A stretch of DNA of 64,000 nucleotides from Yponomeuta sedellus (GCA_934045075.1 OW203736.1:17868805-17932804), one strand, 5' to 3'. Shown: positions 19,147 to 29,996, counted from the first letter of the stretch. Numbers and translations: made by a program. Notes: generated by a model from the letters alone, not told the origin.

Positions 19147-21083
19147 GACTTATCAAAAAAAAATGTACTTGTTTCTATATTGTGAACTCGGTGAGTCGGA
19201 AAAAAAATGGAGGGTGTCAATAATAGGGTTCAGTTTAAACACCTCCTGGATCAATGGCATTAAGTGGCATACAGCTGGAGCATCATGCCGTAAACATTCA
19301 CTAATTGTGCACATGGATTTTGGAGTAACTTTTCCAGTGGTAAAACTGTGTGTGTAAATTACCGCAGTATGCAAAGACACTTCTTGCCTGCTGGCGCCGA
19401 AATGAAATGCCTGTACTTCTGCCCCATACTTCAATGAGTAATTTTCCGAAAAATCGATATGTACGCAAGCTTCATGAATATTTAGGTTTTCTTTCAAATT
19501 CCTCATTGCTTTATATTGACTCATAATTTTGAAGTTATGATGAAAAAATTTTTTTAAGTTGTCTTCTAATTTATCAATTGCATTTTTAGTATGTAAGGTG
19601 ATTTCCTTTTTCTCAGTGACTGTCACTTTTTTCTTTATATTATTTGGAAGACTTACTTCTTTAGACACTCTTTTCCACTCATTAAAGGTACAGGCAGAAT
19701 TTCCAGAATCCACGCAATATTCTAGTCTGTTTGATTTGCAAACATCACATGTTCTTTTTAGGCAGTCTAAATTTCTTGAATCGCAGCAAAGTTTTGAAAG
19801 CACCTGATCATAGTTTTTTTCACTTATTATTGACGTTTTGTGCAAACCCTCAATTAATAAATTCATATTTTCGTGAATTTGGCATCCGCACGTGTCTCTA
19901 TTAGATTCTTTAGGGAAAAGTACCCAAAAGGGCCGAAGTTTACAAAAGAATGAGTAACTTACTTTGATCTTCGTCTCATCCAAATATTTTTTGTGTAAAT
20001 CTTTCAGTGGTAAGCATAAGTACCGTTTTTGCATTTGCTTTTTATTTTTTGTTATATATTGTTTCTTGCCTGAACAGAGAACGCTATTGGCATCTTGCAA
20101 GTAAAAATTTTTTATCGTCTCAATCATTAGTAACTTCTTACTTTTTGAACTAATTTCTGCTTGATTTGTGTTATTTTCGATTTCGGCTTTGTCAGATGTA
20201 TTTGCGGGTGAATCTAAGGAGTCTGTATTTAATGAATTAGTTTTAATCATCTCTCGGGAATCTTTACGTAGCTGACGTAATCTTTGTATCTTTTTTGCTT
20301 GTGCTTTGTTCCTTTTCTGTAAACTTACGAGTAGTCTTAACAGTCGTTTTCTTTTCTTTATTTCTTCATATTTAACTTGCTTTATTGCTAATACTTCGGC
20401 TGCACTATTTATTTTTAAGGGGTCTTCTTTTTCTACGTTTGTATCCGAAGAAGTACTTGCACCTTCTTCACAAGTAGCAGCTTGAATTGGAATAGCTTCG
20501 AAAGTGGTTGGTTTCTCTTCCTTCTTTTTTTGTCTGTACCTTAAAATTAAATTAACATTATGTATTTTTAATATTACATTACAATACAAGTAGTAGGTAA
20601 GTAGTAAGTAGGTGTCGAGGTAAGTGTAGGTGTGGTTTAGATGTAGGAGTAAGGTTAAATGTAGGAGTAGGTGTTTGGGCTTTAGGTGCAGGTTTGAATA
20701 AAATTGCAAATATTTTTTTATGATGCGACCGTAGCTGCCATAGTGAAAGTTGTTTTTATTGATAAGTACCTACTCATATCTACAAAATGTTATACTACAC
20801 CCTTCTACGTATTGTATACTGAATTACTGACTACCTATCTAATTAACAGAAACTTATTTACCTTTTAGTGTTTTCTCTCCATCTTTTGCGTTGCTCTTTA
20901 ATAGCGCGAGGGGGTTTTTCAGGTTTTTTTTCCGCTTTCTTTTTTAAATATTTCTGTCGTCTTTTTTCTTTCTCTACAGCAAGCAATTCAGGATCATTTT
21001 TTATCTCTCCATACCGTCGTTTTTGGCATAGTCTTTGTTTAGCCAGTCTATCTTCTCTGCTTTTTTTTTATTTAGAGGGCATT
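19147..21083 (-). pseudogene. TE-X protein, N-terminal and central part
   Basis: ATG near 21080 (MPSK) is followed by an in-frame TAA, then KKSREDRLAKQRLCQKRRYG, a basic, coiled N-terminus rich in RK. A likely intron (about 20537-20862) joins ENTKR to YRQKKKEE. The centre has a leucine/basic stretch (KRKRLLRLLVSLQKRNKAQA) and a Cys cluster (CCDSRNLDCLKRTCDVCKSN). Then come VHIDFSENYSLKYGAEVQAF (first candidate Asp), HFGASR, SMCTISECLRHD and LHFFSDSPSSQYRNK (second candidate Asp). A T-run frameshift ends it before Q1. This fits a DDE-like nuclease of no family I can name. Confidence 0.6.
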
Positions 21084-21679
21084 TTCTTAACTTAAACAAC
21101 AGCTACATATTATTGTTTATATTCAGTCTTAGCCCAGTCTTTTTAATCTAAAAATAAAAATCGATTATTAGTAAGTATAAGATATGGGACTCATTTTTAC
21201 CAAAGCTTGTTTTTGTAAAGCGCGTAGCAGGTAACTACTTATTTGTTTTCACTAAATTAGAATTAATTAAATATACATTACTGATAATAAAGTTCATCTG
21301 TTAAAAAATTACTACACCCATCTGTTACACGCTATATAATGGAAGAAGTATTAGGGGTTTTTATTATTTTTTTTGTTGAGTTTAATAAAATGCTTTTTAT
21401 TATTATAATTTAATTATAACTTGCCCAGCAGTGGGACCCTATGGGCTAGTAAAAAAAAAATTACTTACCAGTTCTTGAAGACGATTGATTACTTAATCTG
21501 AAATGTAAGAGGAAGTATTATTTTTCTGGAAATTTATTTCATACGCAAGTAGGCTTCTATTCTACAACAAGAAGAAAGATTTATTTGATACTACTGCCTA
21601 TAACTTTACTACATCGACTACATGCACTTTATAAGCCTATATCAGTACCTATAAATATTAATAAACATTTTAAAAAAGA

Positions 21680-21982
21680 TCACAGGGACCACTGGATACG
21701 TTTATCTATGAGAATATTTCCATCTACATTCATCAAATAATCAAATAGACTGGATAGCTGTCCCAGCTTTTCAATATATACTCCAGTGTAGGCATTGGTC
21801 ATGTTTGATTCAAATATATTAAACATCTTTAGATTAAAACTATCTTCACATAGGGCTTTGCATACGCCTCCTTGATATGTAGCATAGACAACATTAAAAT
21901 CTTGCAATATATACAAAAATCGTCTTTTGTCAATAATTTGACGATTTGAATCAATAATTAAAATATAATACTTGAGCTCCAT
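21680..21982 (-). CDS. Unrecognised 100-residue ORF
   Basis: Starts MELKYYILIIDSNRQ with ATG at 21980-21982 and ends IQWSL at a TGA. The composition is protein-like, with mixed hydrophobic and charged residues and no low complexity. I recognise no domain, signal peptide or membrane segment. It lies upstream of the TE-X gene on the same strand and could be an accessory ORF of that element or a chance frame. Confidence 0.3.
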   Translation of the reverse strand: MELKYYILIIDSNRQIIDKRRFLYILQDFNVVYATYQGGVCKALCEDSFNLKMFNIFESNMTNAYTGVYIEKLGQLSSLFDYLMNVDGNILIDKRIQWSL

Positions 21983-22041
21983 GATTTTTTATTATCAAGT
22001 CCCAGAAACTCGACCTTAAACAAAAACACATACGAACTACC

Positions 22042-22151
22042 GTCATTATTCTGAAACTTTGTCATTGTCCTTCCACATAATGTATTTCTCCTGAACGTGA
22101 GTCATTATCCTGAAAGTGCTAATTCAGGACAATGACATTCAGAAGAATGAC
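22042..22151. repeat. Inverted repeat with iterated GTCATT..CTGAA motifs
   Basis: GTCATTATTCTGAAACTTTG... pairs with ...AGGACAATGACATTCAGAAG (one 4-nt gap). The motif GTCATT-N-T-[CT]-CTGAA or a close variant occurs several times on both strands within 110 bp. It may be a transposon terminus or a small foldback element. Confidence 0.5.
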
Positions 22152-22840
22152 AATTTCGACAAAATCTTGTTTTAAACATGTTTTGCGTCATGGTATTGAA
22201 ATGTTGTTATTATAGCCTATTATGTACACAAAACCTATATAATTTTAGTGAAATGAATAAACTAACATTGCATTGTTACAGAATATATCGATCAAAATGA
22301 TAATGACATGTTATATGAACTTTTTAGGAGAACGATATTTAAAGGCTTACCTGCCAAAAACAAGCCCGTGTATCTCCACCAAATCGCGCCGCTCGACTGC
22401 GGGGTCTGGAGTACTGTTCGCCCGGCCACAAGTTTCCTCCCCTCCCGCCCCTTATTTGATACGATTTTGAAAACAAAGATGTGTCAGGACAAATAAGTAC
22501 TATTTTTGAACACGAGTTTATTCTTTATTAACTAAGCGGATATTAGTAATTTTACAAAGAATATGAAGATTGATCTATTATAATTGCAGCACCGAATATT
22601 AAAAAGCTCATTGATGTCACATTATTTTATAAAATCAAAATATAGGTCCGCGTGAGCAGGGGCGACACATGCAAAAGTTGGCAATTTTATTGCGTTTATT
22701 GACATAACTCTTTTATTATTATTTTTTTAGAATCGTGGTTTTGAGTTAATCATTGACCTACTATGATTGATATTTGTTTTAAAGATAGGTAGACAGGATC
22801 TCGAGAAATTATCATAGACATAAATTTAGACCCTCTGAAA

Positions 22841-23484
22841 GATTGACCGGGCCACCAAAAGAATCCCCTCGCACGCAGGAATCAATTGAATTAATCGATA
22901 CTTATTGTAATCTATCATTGAATATAGAACCAAACATGTTTATGGCTGACTTGTTTGAAAAATGGTCAAGTTTGAACAAGTTGGTTCATTGTTTCGCGTA
23001 TATTTTACGCTTTGTGAATAACACACGAACAAATAGAAATAAATTAGCTGGCCCACTATCAATAAAAGAGCTTAAAAAAGCTACCGAGGAATTAATAAAA
23101 TTTTCACAACTAGAAGCTTACCAAAGTGAGTATAAATTATTATTATTAAATAATAAATCGTTACCTAAATGCTCAAACCTATTAGGTTTAAATCCTTTCA
23201 TACAAGATGGGCTCATGCGAGTTGGGGGGCGACTTGGCTTATCACAATACGATCACAACAAGAAACATCCTATTATTCTACCACACGGTCACACATTATC
23301 CAAACTTATAGCACGCTGTGAGCACGAGAGATTAATGCACGCCGGACCACAACTCTTGCTGGCATCAATTCGAGAACGATTCTGGCCAATTAATGGTAAG
23401 AAACTTGTTAATCAAATTGTTCATAAATGTGTGACGTGCTTCAGAGCCAAGCCAACTTACGGTTCCCCCATCATGGGACATCTT
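22841..23484 (+). pseudogene. BEL integrase N-terminal (HHCC) region
   Basis: Reading resumes in the BEL frame with LTGPPKES and LNKLVHCFAYILRFVNN, then the integrase zinc finger: HGHTLSKLIARCEHERLMHA, GPQLLLASIRERFWPI and HKCVTCFRAKP (H...H...C..C). It ends at GHL, where a LINE fragment is inserted. It continues at 24261 with P-T-S-R-V. Confidence 0.85.
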
Positions 23485-24260
23485 ATGCGACAACATCGCT
23501 TACAAGTATATGTTGAGGATCAGGACAAGGACAATTCAAGACGGAAACACGCCGTTTGTCAGATGAATTCAGTCAGAACGACATTTGCGCGAAGATTCTA
23601 TTACTATTTGAGCGGTAGGATTTATAATGAGGCTAATAAGGTAAATAAAAATTATAATATGACTGGATATCAATGTAAAAGACAACTCACGTCATGGCTG
23701 TTGTCCCTTAATTATGAAGAAACTGAAAAGCTATTAGGCTAATGATGTATCAAGATCTTTGCAAAGCATACATACATATACCGTTGTTACATGCACTTTT
23801 CGTAACAAACACACACACACACACACATACTTATGCACATACATACACACACACACCTTCACACACCCTTTGCTCAGTGGCTGAAACCCGAACCCGAGAC
23901 TTAGGTCGTAGGGCTGAGTAGAGGTCAGAGGTTTTAGTTACCAGGTACCTATTCCTTATAAACTTTATAAAGAGCAGGCAAGTTAATGTAATTTGAGAAA
24001 CTTTATATTGATTTGGGTTATAATATACTTGTACTTAAACTTGAGTTAATGTTATCCATTGCACACTTAAACTGTATACATAAGAGACAGTGTCCTCGGT
24101 TTTGGAGAAGTGGAAGCCAGGAGATCCATAGCACGGGGTAAACCTATTTTGGACTCCTGTCTCCTACTACATAATGTAACATTGTAATAATAATGAGTTA
24201 CTAATTTTAAGTGCATTGTGTAGGTACTGGAGAAAATAAATAAATTTGTATTTGTATTTA
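23485..24260 (+). mobile_element. 3' end of a non-LTR retrotransposon inside BEL integrase
   Basis: The insert splits ...GHL|PTSRVNP. It starts with the tail of an ORF (FARRFYYYLSGRIYNEANKV ... EETEKLLG, stop about 23740). A 3' UTR with a CA-rich microsatellite (23811-23863) follows, and it ends in AAATAAATAAATTTGTATTTGTATTT, a tail-like repeat. Strong 5' truncation fits a LINE. I cannot name the family. Confidence 0.65.
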
Positions 24261-25211
24261 CCAACGTCAAGAGTAAATCCCGCTCCGCCTTTCCTTGCTG
24301 CGAGTGTAGACTATGCAGGCCCATTCTTGGTGAGGGACCGGAGGGGACGCGGTTACAAAACAAGCAAATGTTATATAGCCATTTTTGTTTGCCAAGTAGT
24401 AAAGGCAGTCCATATAGAATTGGTCTCAGGGCTGGAAACTTCAGCATTCCTCTCGGCTTACAGACGATTTATATCCCGGCGAGGGAGACCGAGGGAAATG
24501 CTGAGTGACAATGGAACCACGTTTGTAGGTGCTAACAATGAGATACAAAACCTTTATTCATTCATAATTGAGAACTCCGATGGGCTTGTATCCTCCTTGG
24601 CGGCGGAGGACATAACATGGAGGTTCTTGCCGCCTTATACAACTCACATGGGTGGCTTGCACGAGGCTGCCGTAACGGCATGCAAGAACCACCTAAAATG
24701 AGTAGTAGGTCAAGCTCTGTTAACTTACGAGGAATTCTCAACTATACTAACCCAAGTGGAAGGAATATTAAATTTGCGACCGTTATGCCCTAAACCAAAC
24801 TCTAATAGTGATGAAATAATTTTTCTATCGCCAGGCCACTTTCTTATTGGTAGAACACCCATTTCGATGCCAGACTACGATTACACAGATGTACCAAGCA
24901 ACCACTTAACTCATTACCAACAGTTACAGCAATTACAACAGTATTTCTGGCGACGTTGGTCGCGTGACTACATTGGGCTTTTACAAGAACGAACAAAATG
25001 GAGGAGCTCAAGGGGCCCCGGACTCCGCGTCGGGACAGTGGTTCTGGTGAGAGAAGCTCGTCTACCCCCCTGCCAGTGGAGGCTGGGTCGCATCGTCGGT
25101 TGCCGCCAAGGACGCGACAATGTCACGAGAGTCGCAGAAATCCAAACGAACAATGGACTTATCCAGAGGGCATTTAATAATCTCTGCCCACTACCAAACA
25201 ACCTTGATTAA
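24261..25211 (+). pseudogene. BEL integrase core and C-terminal domain
   Basis: The rve core shows AASVDYAGPFLVRDRRG (first Asp), REMLSDNGTTFVGA (second) and HMGGLHEAAV (Glu; most relatives have Trp-Glu). An in-frame TGA at 24699-24701 replaces the usual Arg codon after HLK. The frame then gives VVGQALLTYEEFSTIL and the DUF5641-type domain (LSPGHFLIGRTP, YFWRRWSRDYIGLLQERTKW, GTVVLVREARLPPCQWRLGR, NNLCPLP). The protein would integrate the BEL cDNA. This copy is disabled. Confidence 0.9.
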
Positions 25212-25667
25212 AGAAGAAAGAAGAAAATATAATAGTTAATTAGTATTTAAGTAACTACTTCATTCGATAATAGTACCCACCTTTATTTTTACAATGTTTT
25301 ACCAACAATAAACTTTTGTCCGTTCTGTGCTTTCAATTATAAGAGAGGAAACTGGCACCTTGTTATAAAACCTAGTCAAAAACTTGCACTCAAGCTTTCT
25401 ATACAAACCTAGTAGTTTTTGTTTTATATTTGTGACCTTCAGTCAGTTAATACAAAGGCTTACCTAGTAATTTTTATCTTATGACTCTCAATCATTCAAC
25501 TTTTTTAAATTTTGCATTTTTATTAAATGTTATTTGCGAACTTCAGTCAGACAGACACACCTATCAGTCATTAAATACCTAATGCCAGTTCCTCGTAGCC
25601 CTGCCTATCGATCGAATTGCTGACCAGCCGTTGTAATTAACGGCTGATTAGCATTCGAGGGGCAGCA
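25212..25667 (+). other. BEL 3' untranslated region and polypurine tract
   Basis: Noncoding AT-rich sequence ends in an 8-bp hairpin (CAGCCGTT...AACGGCTG, 25625-25646) and a purine-rich tract CGAGGGGCAG (about 25656-25665) directly before the 3' LTR. The tract is the expected plus-strand primer. Confidence 0.65.
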
Positions 25668-25936
25668 TGTCTAACGACAGCATAGGTACCGCCATCTGGT
25701 GGCGATTACCCGAACTACTTCACGCCATGATTTTCTAATCCAATCTATATTTAGCTCTCAGCGTGATAGCTTGTTCGGGGGTATGCCACTAGATGGCGCT
25801 GTTGCCTTTTCGTTCGAAACCAATATAAATAGACGTTTCTAGTTTTTAAGTCTCTCTTTCGAATACACCGCCGATCGTATCGCACGTTTCGACTTTCCCT
25901 CGTCTGCTCCCCTGCCTCCTGGTTCACGTCTTTTCA
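25668..25936 (+). repeat. BEL 3' LTR
   Basis: TGTCTAACGACAGC to CACGTCTTTTCA, 269 bp, about 98% identical to 8028-8296. It is followed by the GTAAT duplication. Confidence 0.93.
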
Positions 25937-25941
25937 GTAAT

Positions 25942-26108
25942 AATTTTTATAATACAGTTCCTCCAAAAATGTTTCTAACACCTGACTTGGGGCAAGACTA
26001 CCATATGTTTGTCTAGCCCCAGATGGACTGATAGTTTTACTCCCCTCGCGACTTTGAGGTTACCTATGTATTTGTTTTGATCAATATTTTTTAAATTAAT
26101 TGATTTTG
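25942..26108. other. Flank right of BEL, nothing recognised
   Basis: No ORF, repeat or RNA gene was seen in this short AT-rich segment. Confidence 0.4.
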
Positions 26109-26118
26109 CGTTGGACCA

Positions 26119-26210
26119 TGGGCATTACCCCCTATGATAGCACAACGTGGCGCTCTTTAGGGGAGGGCTATGTCCAGCAGTTGACTAGTATAGCCCGACG
26201 ATGACGACGA
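26119..26210 (+). mobile_element. RTE-type LINE tail
   Basis: The insert ends with GGGCTATGTCCAGCAGTTGA, then a GATGACGACGA run, and is flanked by the exact 10-bp duplication CGTTGGACCA (26109-26118 and 26211-26220). CTATGTCCAGCAGT followed by GATGA repeats is the 3' end I associate with lepidopteran RTE elements. Only the last 92 bp were inserted. Confidence 0.8.
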
Positions 26211-26343
26211 CGTTGGACCAATATCATTACTTAAAAGTTAGTATTATTGCAATAATACTTACGTATGTAACGTTTTAAACATACCACTTTAACCACCAAA
26301 ACTTTTTTTAAAAACTCTAACCGGCGACCTCGTGTTTTGCTTC

Positions 26344-26351
26344 CTCAAATG
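26344..26351. other. Left 8-bp target duplication of the foldback element
   Basis: CTCAAATG is repeated exactly at 28800-28807. Eight bases fit hAT-type insertion. Confidence 0.8.
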
Positions 26352-26675
26352 ACGTTGTGCTCTCCAGCAACCCCATAGTCTATTTTCACAAACTTGAATT
26401 CATAAAATCGTTGTACATAATAAGTACTTAATTAGTACTTATCAGAAATAAATAGTGCTTTCATAGCATGCTAGTACATTTAAATTTAATTTGGGGTTGC
26501 TGGAGAGGTTCTCTGCAGCAACCCCAATATTAAAATAATGGAATTTGGACAATTAAACCTACCTAATTAAAAGAACTATAGCTGAAAAAAAATTGTACTG
26601 ACATATTTCATAACAATATACGATCTGGAATCGAGTTAGTGCTCATTGAGTGGTTTACGTTGATGCAAACAAATA

Positions 26676-26939
26676 TACAAGGTGTTCACGAATAAGCTGA
26701 AAATGAGAGAACCGTTTCTTTGAAATTACCAACATAGTCATTTAAAAATGTAATAAAAAATGTAGCTTAAAAAAAATCTTTTGCTATTCCATACAAATCT
26801 GCCGGGTTACTTTACCAATTTGTATGAAAAATTAAAAAAAAAAATCAAGCTGGATTTTTTTTTATATTTTTAAATTACTATGTTGGGGATTTCGAAGAAT
26901 CGATTCTTTCATTTTCAGCTTATTCGTAAACACCTTGTA
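26676..26939. mobile_element. Small TA-flanked MITE nested in left arm
   Basis: TIRs TACAAGGTGTTCACGAATAA and its mirror at the right end extend about 85 bp inward. TA dinucleotides flank both ends. The size (264 bp) and TA target suggest a Tc1/mariner-type MITE. Confidence 0.75.
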
Positions 26940-28047
26940 TAACAATTAAATACCTAAATATTTCATACTATGCAAAAACATGTGGTATGACAATCGGTCC
27001 CATCAGAAAATATTAAATGTACAGACAGTACAAACACTAACAGCTTTTTAATAAATAAACATTTGGTAGCTACCTAAATGTAGCTAAGTCTATGCGTAAG
27101 TCACAAATATTAAAACACAAGGCTGTCGGTCAGTACAATATCTATCTACCCTCATTTTTTAGTTAATGAATTCCCACATTCATTTGCAAACTCTGTATCT
27201 TTGCGCGGACAACAGTCAACCAAAACCAGCAACGAACTGAAATCATCCATACTATTACTATCCTATTGTTCCATTTTTAAATAAGAGAATTGACTTCCAG
27301 ATCGTATATTGTTATTAAATATGTCAGTACATTTTTTTTAGCTATAGTTCTTTCAATTAGGTAGGTTTAATTGTCCAAATTCCATTATTTTAATATTGGG
27401 GTTGCTGCAGAGAACCTCTCCAGCAACCCCAAATTAAATTTAAATGTACTAGCATGCTATGAAAGCACTATTTATTTCTGATAAGTACTAATTAAGTACT
27501 TATTATGTACAACGATTTTATGAATTCAAGTTTGTGAAAATAGACTATGGGGTTGCTGGAGAGCACAACGTGTTCTCTGCAGCAACCCCAATATTAAAAT
27601 AATGGAATTTGGACAATTAAACCTACCTAATTGAAAGAACTATAGCTAAAAAAAATGTACTGACATATTTAATAACAATATACGATCTGGAAGTCAATTC
27701 TCTTATTTAAAAATGGAACAATAGGATAGTAATAGTATGGATGATTTCAGTTCGTTGCTGGTTTTGGTTGACTGTTGTCCGCGCAAAGATACAGAGTTTG
27801 CAAATGAATGTGGGAATTCATTAACTAAAAAATGAGGGTAGATAGATATTGTACTGACCGACAGCCTTGTGTTTTAATATTTGTGACTTACGCATAGACT
27901 TAGCTACATTTAGGTAGCTACCAAATGTTTATTTATTAAAAAGCTGTTAGTGTTTGTACTGTCTGTACATTTAATATTTTCTGATGGGACCGATTGTCAT
28001 ACCACATGTTTTTGCATAGTATGAAATATTTAGGTATTTAATTGTTA

Positions 28048-28310
28048 TACAAGGTGTTTACGAATAAGCTGAAAATGAAAGAATCGATTCTTCGAAATCC
28101 CCAACATAGTAATTTAAAAATATAAAAAAAAATCCAGCTTGATTTTTTTTTTAATTTTTCATACAAATTGGTAAAGTAACCCGGCAGATTTGTATGGAAT
28201 AGCAAAAGATTTTTTTTAAGCTACATTTTTTATTACATTTTTAAATGACTATGTTGGTAATTTCAAAGAAACGGTTCTCTCATTTTCAGCTTATTCGTGA
28301 ACACCTTGTA
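28048..28310. mobile_element. Same MITE in right arm, mirrored
   Basis: Reverse complement of 26676-26939, with TA flanks. Its mirrored position shows it was present before the arms were duplicated. Confidence 0.75.
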
Positions 28311-28807
28311 TATTTGTTTGCATCAACGTAAACCACTCAATGAGCACTAACTCGATTCCAGATCGTATATTGTTATGAAATATGTCAGTACAATTTTTTT
28401 TCAGCTATAGTTCTTTTAATTAGGTAGGTTTAATTGTCCAAATTCCATTATTTTAATATTGGGGTTGCTGCAGAGAACCTCTCCAGCAACCCCAAATTAA
28501 ATTTAAATGTACTAGCATGCTATGAAAGCACTATTTATTTCTGATAAGTACTAATTAAGTACTTATTATGTACAACGATTTTATGAATTCAAGTTTGTGA
28601 AAATAGACTATGGGGTTGCTGGAGAGCACAACGTGCAGAGAACCTCTCCAGCAACCCCAAATTAAATTTAAATGTACTAGCATGCTATGAAAGCACTATT
28701 TATTTCTGATAAGTACTAATTAAGTACTTATTATGTACAACGATTTTATGAATTCAAGTTTGTGAAAATAGACTATGGGGTTGCTGGAGAGCACAACGTC
28801 TCAAATG

Positions 28808-29056
28808 TCAACTTAGAACTACGTCATGTTCACTTTTTGTACGTAAAGTAGCGACATCTGTGTTTTGAGCCGAGAAGTTTTTGAGTGTTTACCAGCGTAA
28901 CAAACTAGCGAATGAAGCTGCGTATAACGAGAACTACACTGTGATAGTCTTCCCCCTGTGATTGTCTTCCCCCACCTTACCTTGTAAGTATTGTACTTAT
29001 AACCAGGTTATATTTTCCACTTTGGGTCCTATCAGACACTTACCATCAAAATTGTC
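28808..29056. other. Short flank, nothing coding
   Basis: Contains a duplicated GTGAT(A/T)GTCTTCCCCC motif at 28940-28973 and no ORF. It probably represents the 3' side of the Harbinger remnant. Confidence 0.35.
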
Positions 29057-29757
29057 CCCCCTGAGTATAGCAATATTGTGAAAAACAGCGAGGGCAATGA
29101 TGACAACTTTGGCGTTCTTCAATGACATACTCGCTAGTCGTGCCTGTTAATAAACAGCGGAAGCGCTGTTTCCACAGACCAAAGCGCCGTTCCACTGGGT
29201 TTTGTAGCAATGTGAGATTCATTGTAATTTTTTTCTTGTGGATTCTGTGGGTTCAGCAATGAAGTGAATAGATACGATGTGCATCCATATCCTGAATCTC
29301 CCAAAAGGATCCCACGGAATTCATTTACTTTAAATATTTCTTTTAATCTTGACTCGTTAAATATTCGAGCATCTCGTGTACTTCCACGCCAACGGGCCAC
29401 TATATCTTGTATCTTCAATTTTGCATCACAGACCACCTAAAACATAAAAATAGGTTCCATGGCAATACTATCTTGGACATTTAACTAATAATATCCTTTC
29501 CTATTTATAAAATATTGGGTAGCATCTCCTACAGTCTTTTTAATTTTTATATGCGTACAATCAATGGCAGGTCCCATCACATTTGGAAATCTCTTGATTG
29601 TTCGGAAGTCCCTCATGAAATTTAGTTGCTCTTGCAGTGAGCGTGGCATTTCAATTAAAGAAATCCTCAAACCAGCGAGTGCATGTGCCACTCTTGCGCA
29701 TATTATAGAGACTGTTGGTTGGCTGAGTCCATGCAATTCACCAGCATCATATTGCAC
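29057..29757 (-). pseudogene. PIF/Harbinger transposase remnant 1
   Basis: From 29757 downward: LHGLSQPTVSIICARVAHAL (HTH), then GPAIDCTHIKIKKT (first catalytic Asp) to NRKGYY. A stop and a short intron-like gap follow, then VVCDAKLKIQDIVARWRGST, DARIFNESRL, ILLGDSGYGCTSYLFT (second Asp), and after a frameshift NPVERRFGLWKQRF (Glu). The order and motifs are those of DDE_Tnp_4 Harbinger transposases. The upstream half of the gene is missing. Confidence 0.88.
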
Positions 29758-29764
29758 TTAAAAT

Positions 29765-29945
29765 AATAAAATAAGAATATTTATTATTATTATTATTAAT
29801 ACTTTATTGCACCATAAAATTGTACAATGCGGCGAACTTAATGCCATAAGCATTTTCTACCAGTCAACCGCAGGAGGTAGAACGAAAACTTGGCAGGCGT
29901 GCCAAAAAAAAAGGAAAAAGACAACCTTCCACATTTTTATATACT
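29765..29945 (-). mobile_element. Retroelement 3' end (tail at left)
   Basis: On the minus strand ...GGCATTAAGTTCGCCGCATT... runs to TTTTATGGTGCAATAAAGTA and an (ATT)n tail. The AATAAA signal followed by a short repeat tail is typical of a 5'-truncated LINE. The family is not identified. Confidence 0.5.
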
Positions 29946-29992
29946 TACACATATAATACACTAAACGTATATATTTCAATAATAGTATATAA

Positions 29993-29996
<4 letters not shown>

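Larger units (their letters stand above)
15660..21090 (-). mobile_element. TE-X: unclassified DDE-like DNA transposon (limits uncertain)
   Basis: One long minus-strand gene runs from about 21083 to 15670, interrupted by element Q1 (16203-19142) at AATT. The protein has an N-terminal basic region, a Cys cluster and an RNase H-like motif set with candidate D, D, E residues. I did not find its terminal inverted repeats. The surrounding noncoding sequence to about 22840 may belong to it. It sits inside the BEL element in place of RNase H. Confidence 0.5.
21091..22840. other. Noncoding region between TE-X and BEL integrase
   Basis: AT-rich sequence. It holds one modest minus-strand ORF (21680-21982), an inverted repeat (22042-22151) and a short LINE-tail-like piece (about 21420-21450, TTGCCCAGCAGTGGGACC). 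The missing BEL RNase H domain would be expected somewhere between 14975 and 22840 but is not visible. Confidence 0.45.
8028..25936 (+). mobile_element. BEL/Pao LTR retrotransposon with multiple nested insertions
   Basis: Direct LTRs at 8028-8296 and 25668-25936 (269 bp each, TG...CA, about six mismatches) are flanked by the 5-bp duplication GTAAT (8023-8027 and 25937-25941). Five-base duplications fit BEL/Pao. Inside, in order, are gag, aspartic protease, reverse transcriptase, integrase and a DUF5641-type C-terminal domain. The internal part is interrupted at 9427-9794, about 10527-13040, about 14975-22840 and 23485-24260. RNase H is largely missing. All open frames carry stops, so it is dead, although the LTR similarity points to fairly recent arrival. 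Confidence 0.93.
26352..28799. mobile_element. 2.4-kb foldback (hAT-type, non-autonomous) element
   Basis: Both ends are ACGTTGTGCTCTCCAGCAAC and its reverse complement, and the element is flanked by the 8-bp duplication CTCAAATG. Two arms of about 1.1 kb are reverse complements of each other around an axis near 27493. A roughly 165-bp unit with its own CTCTCCAGCAACCCC ends occurs four times: at the left end, at the centre, and twice in tandem at the right end. Each arm contains the same 264-bp mini-transposon. No coding sequence is present. Confidence 0.85.
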
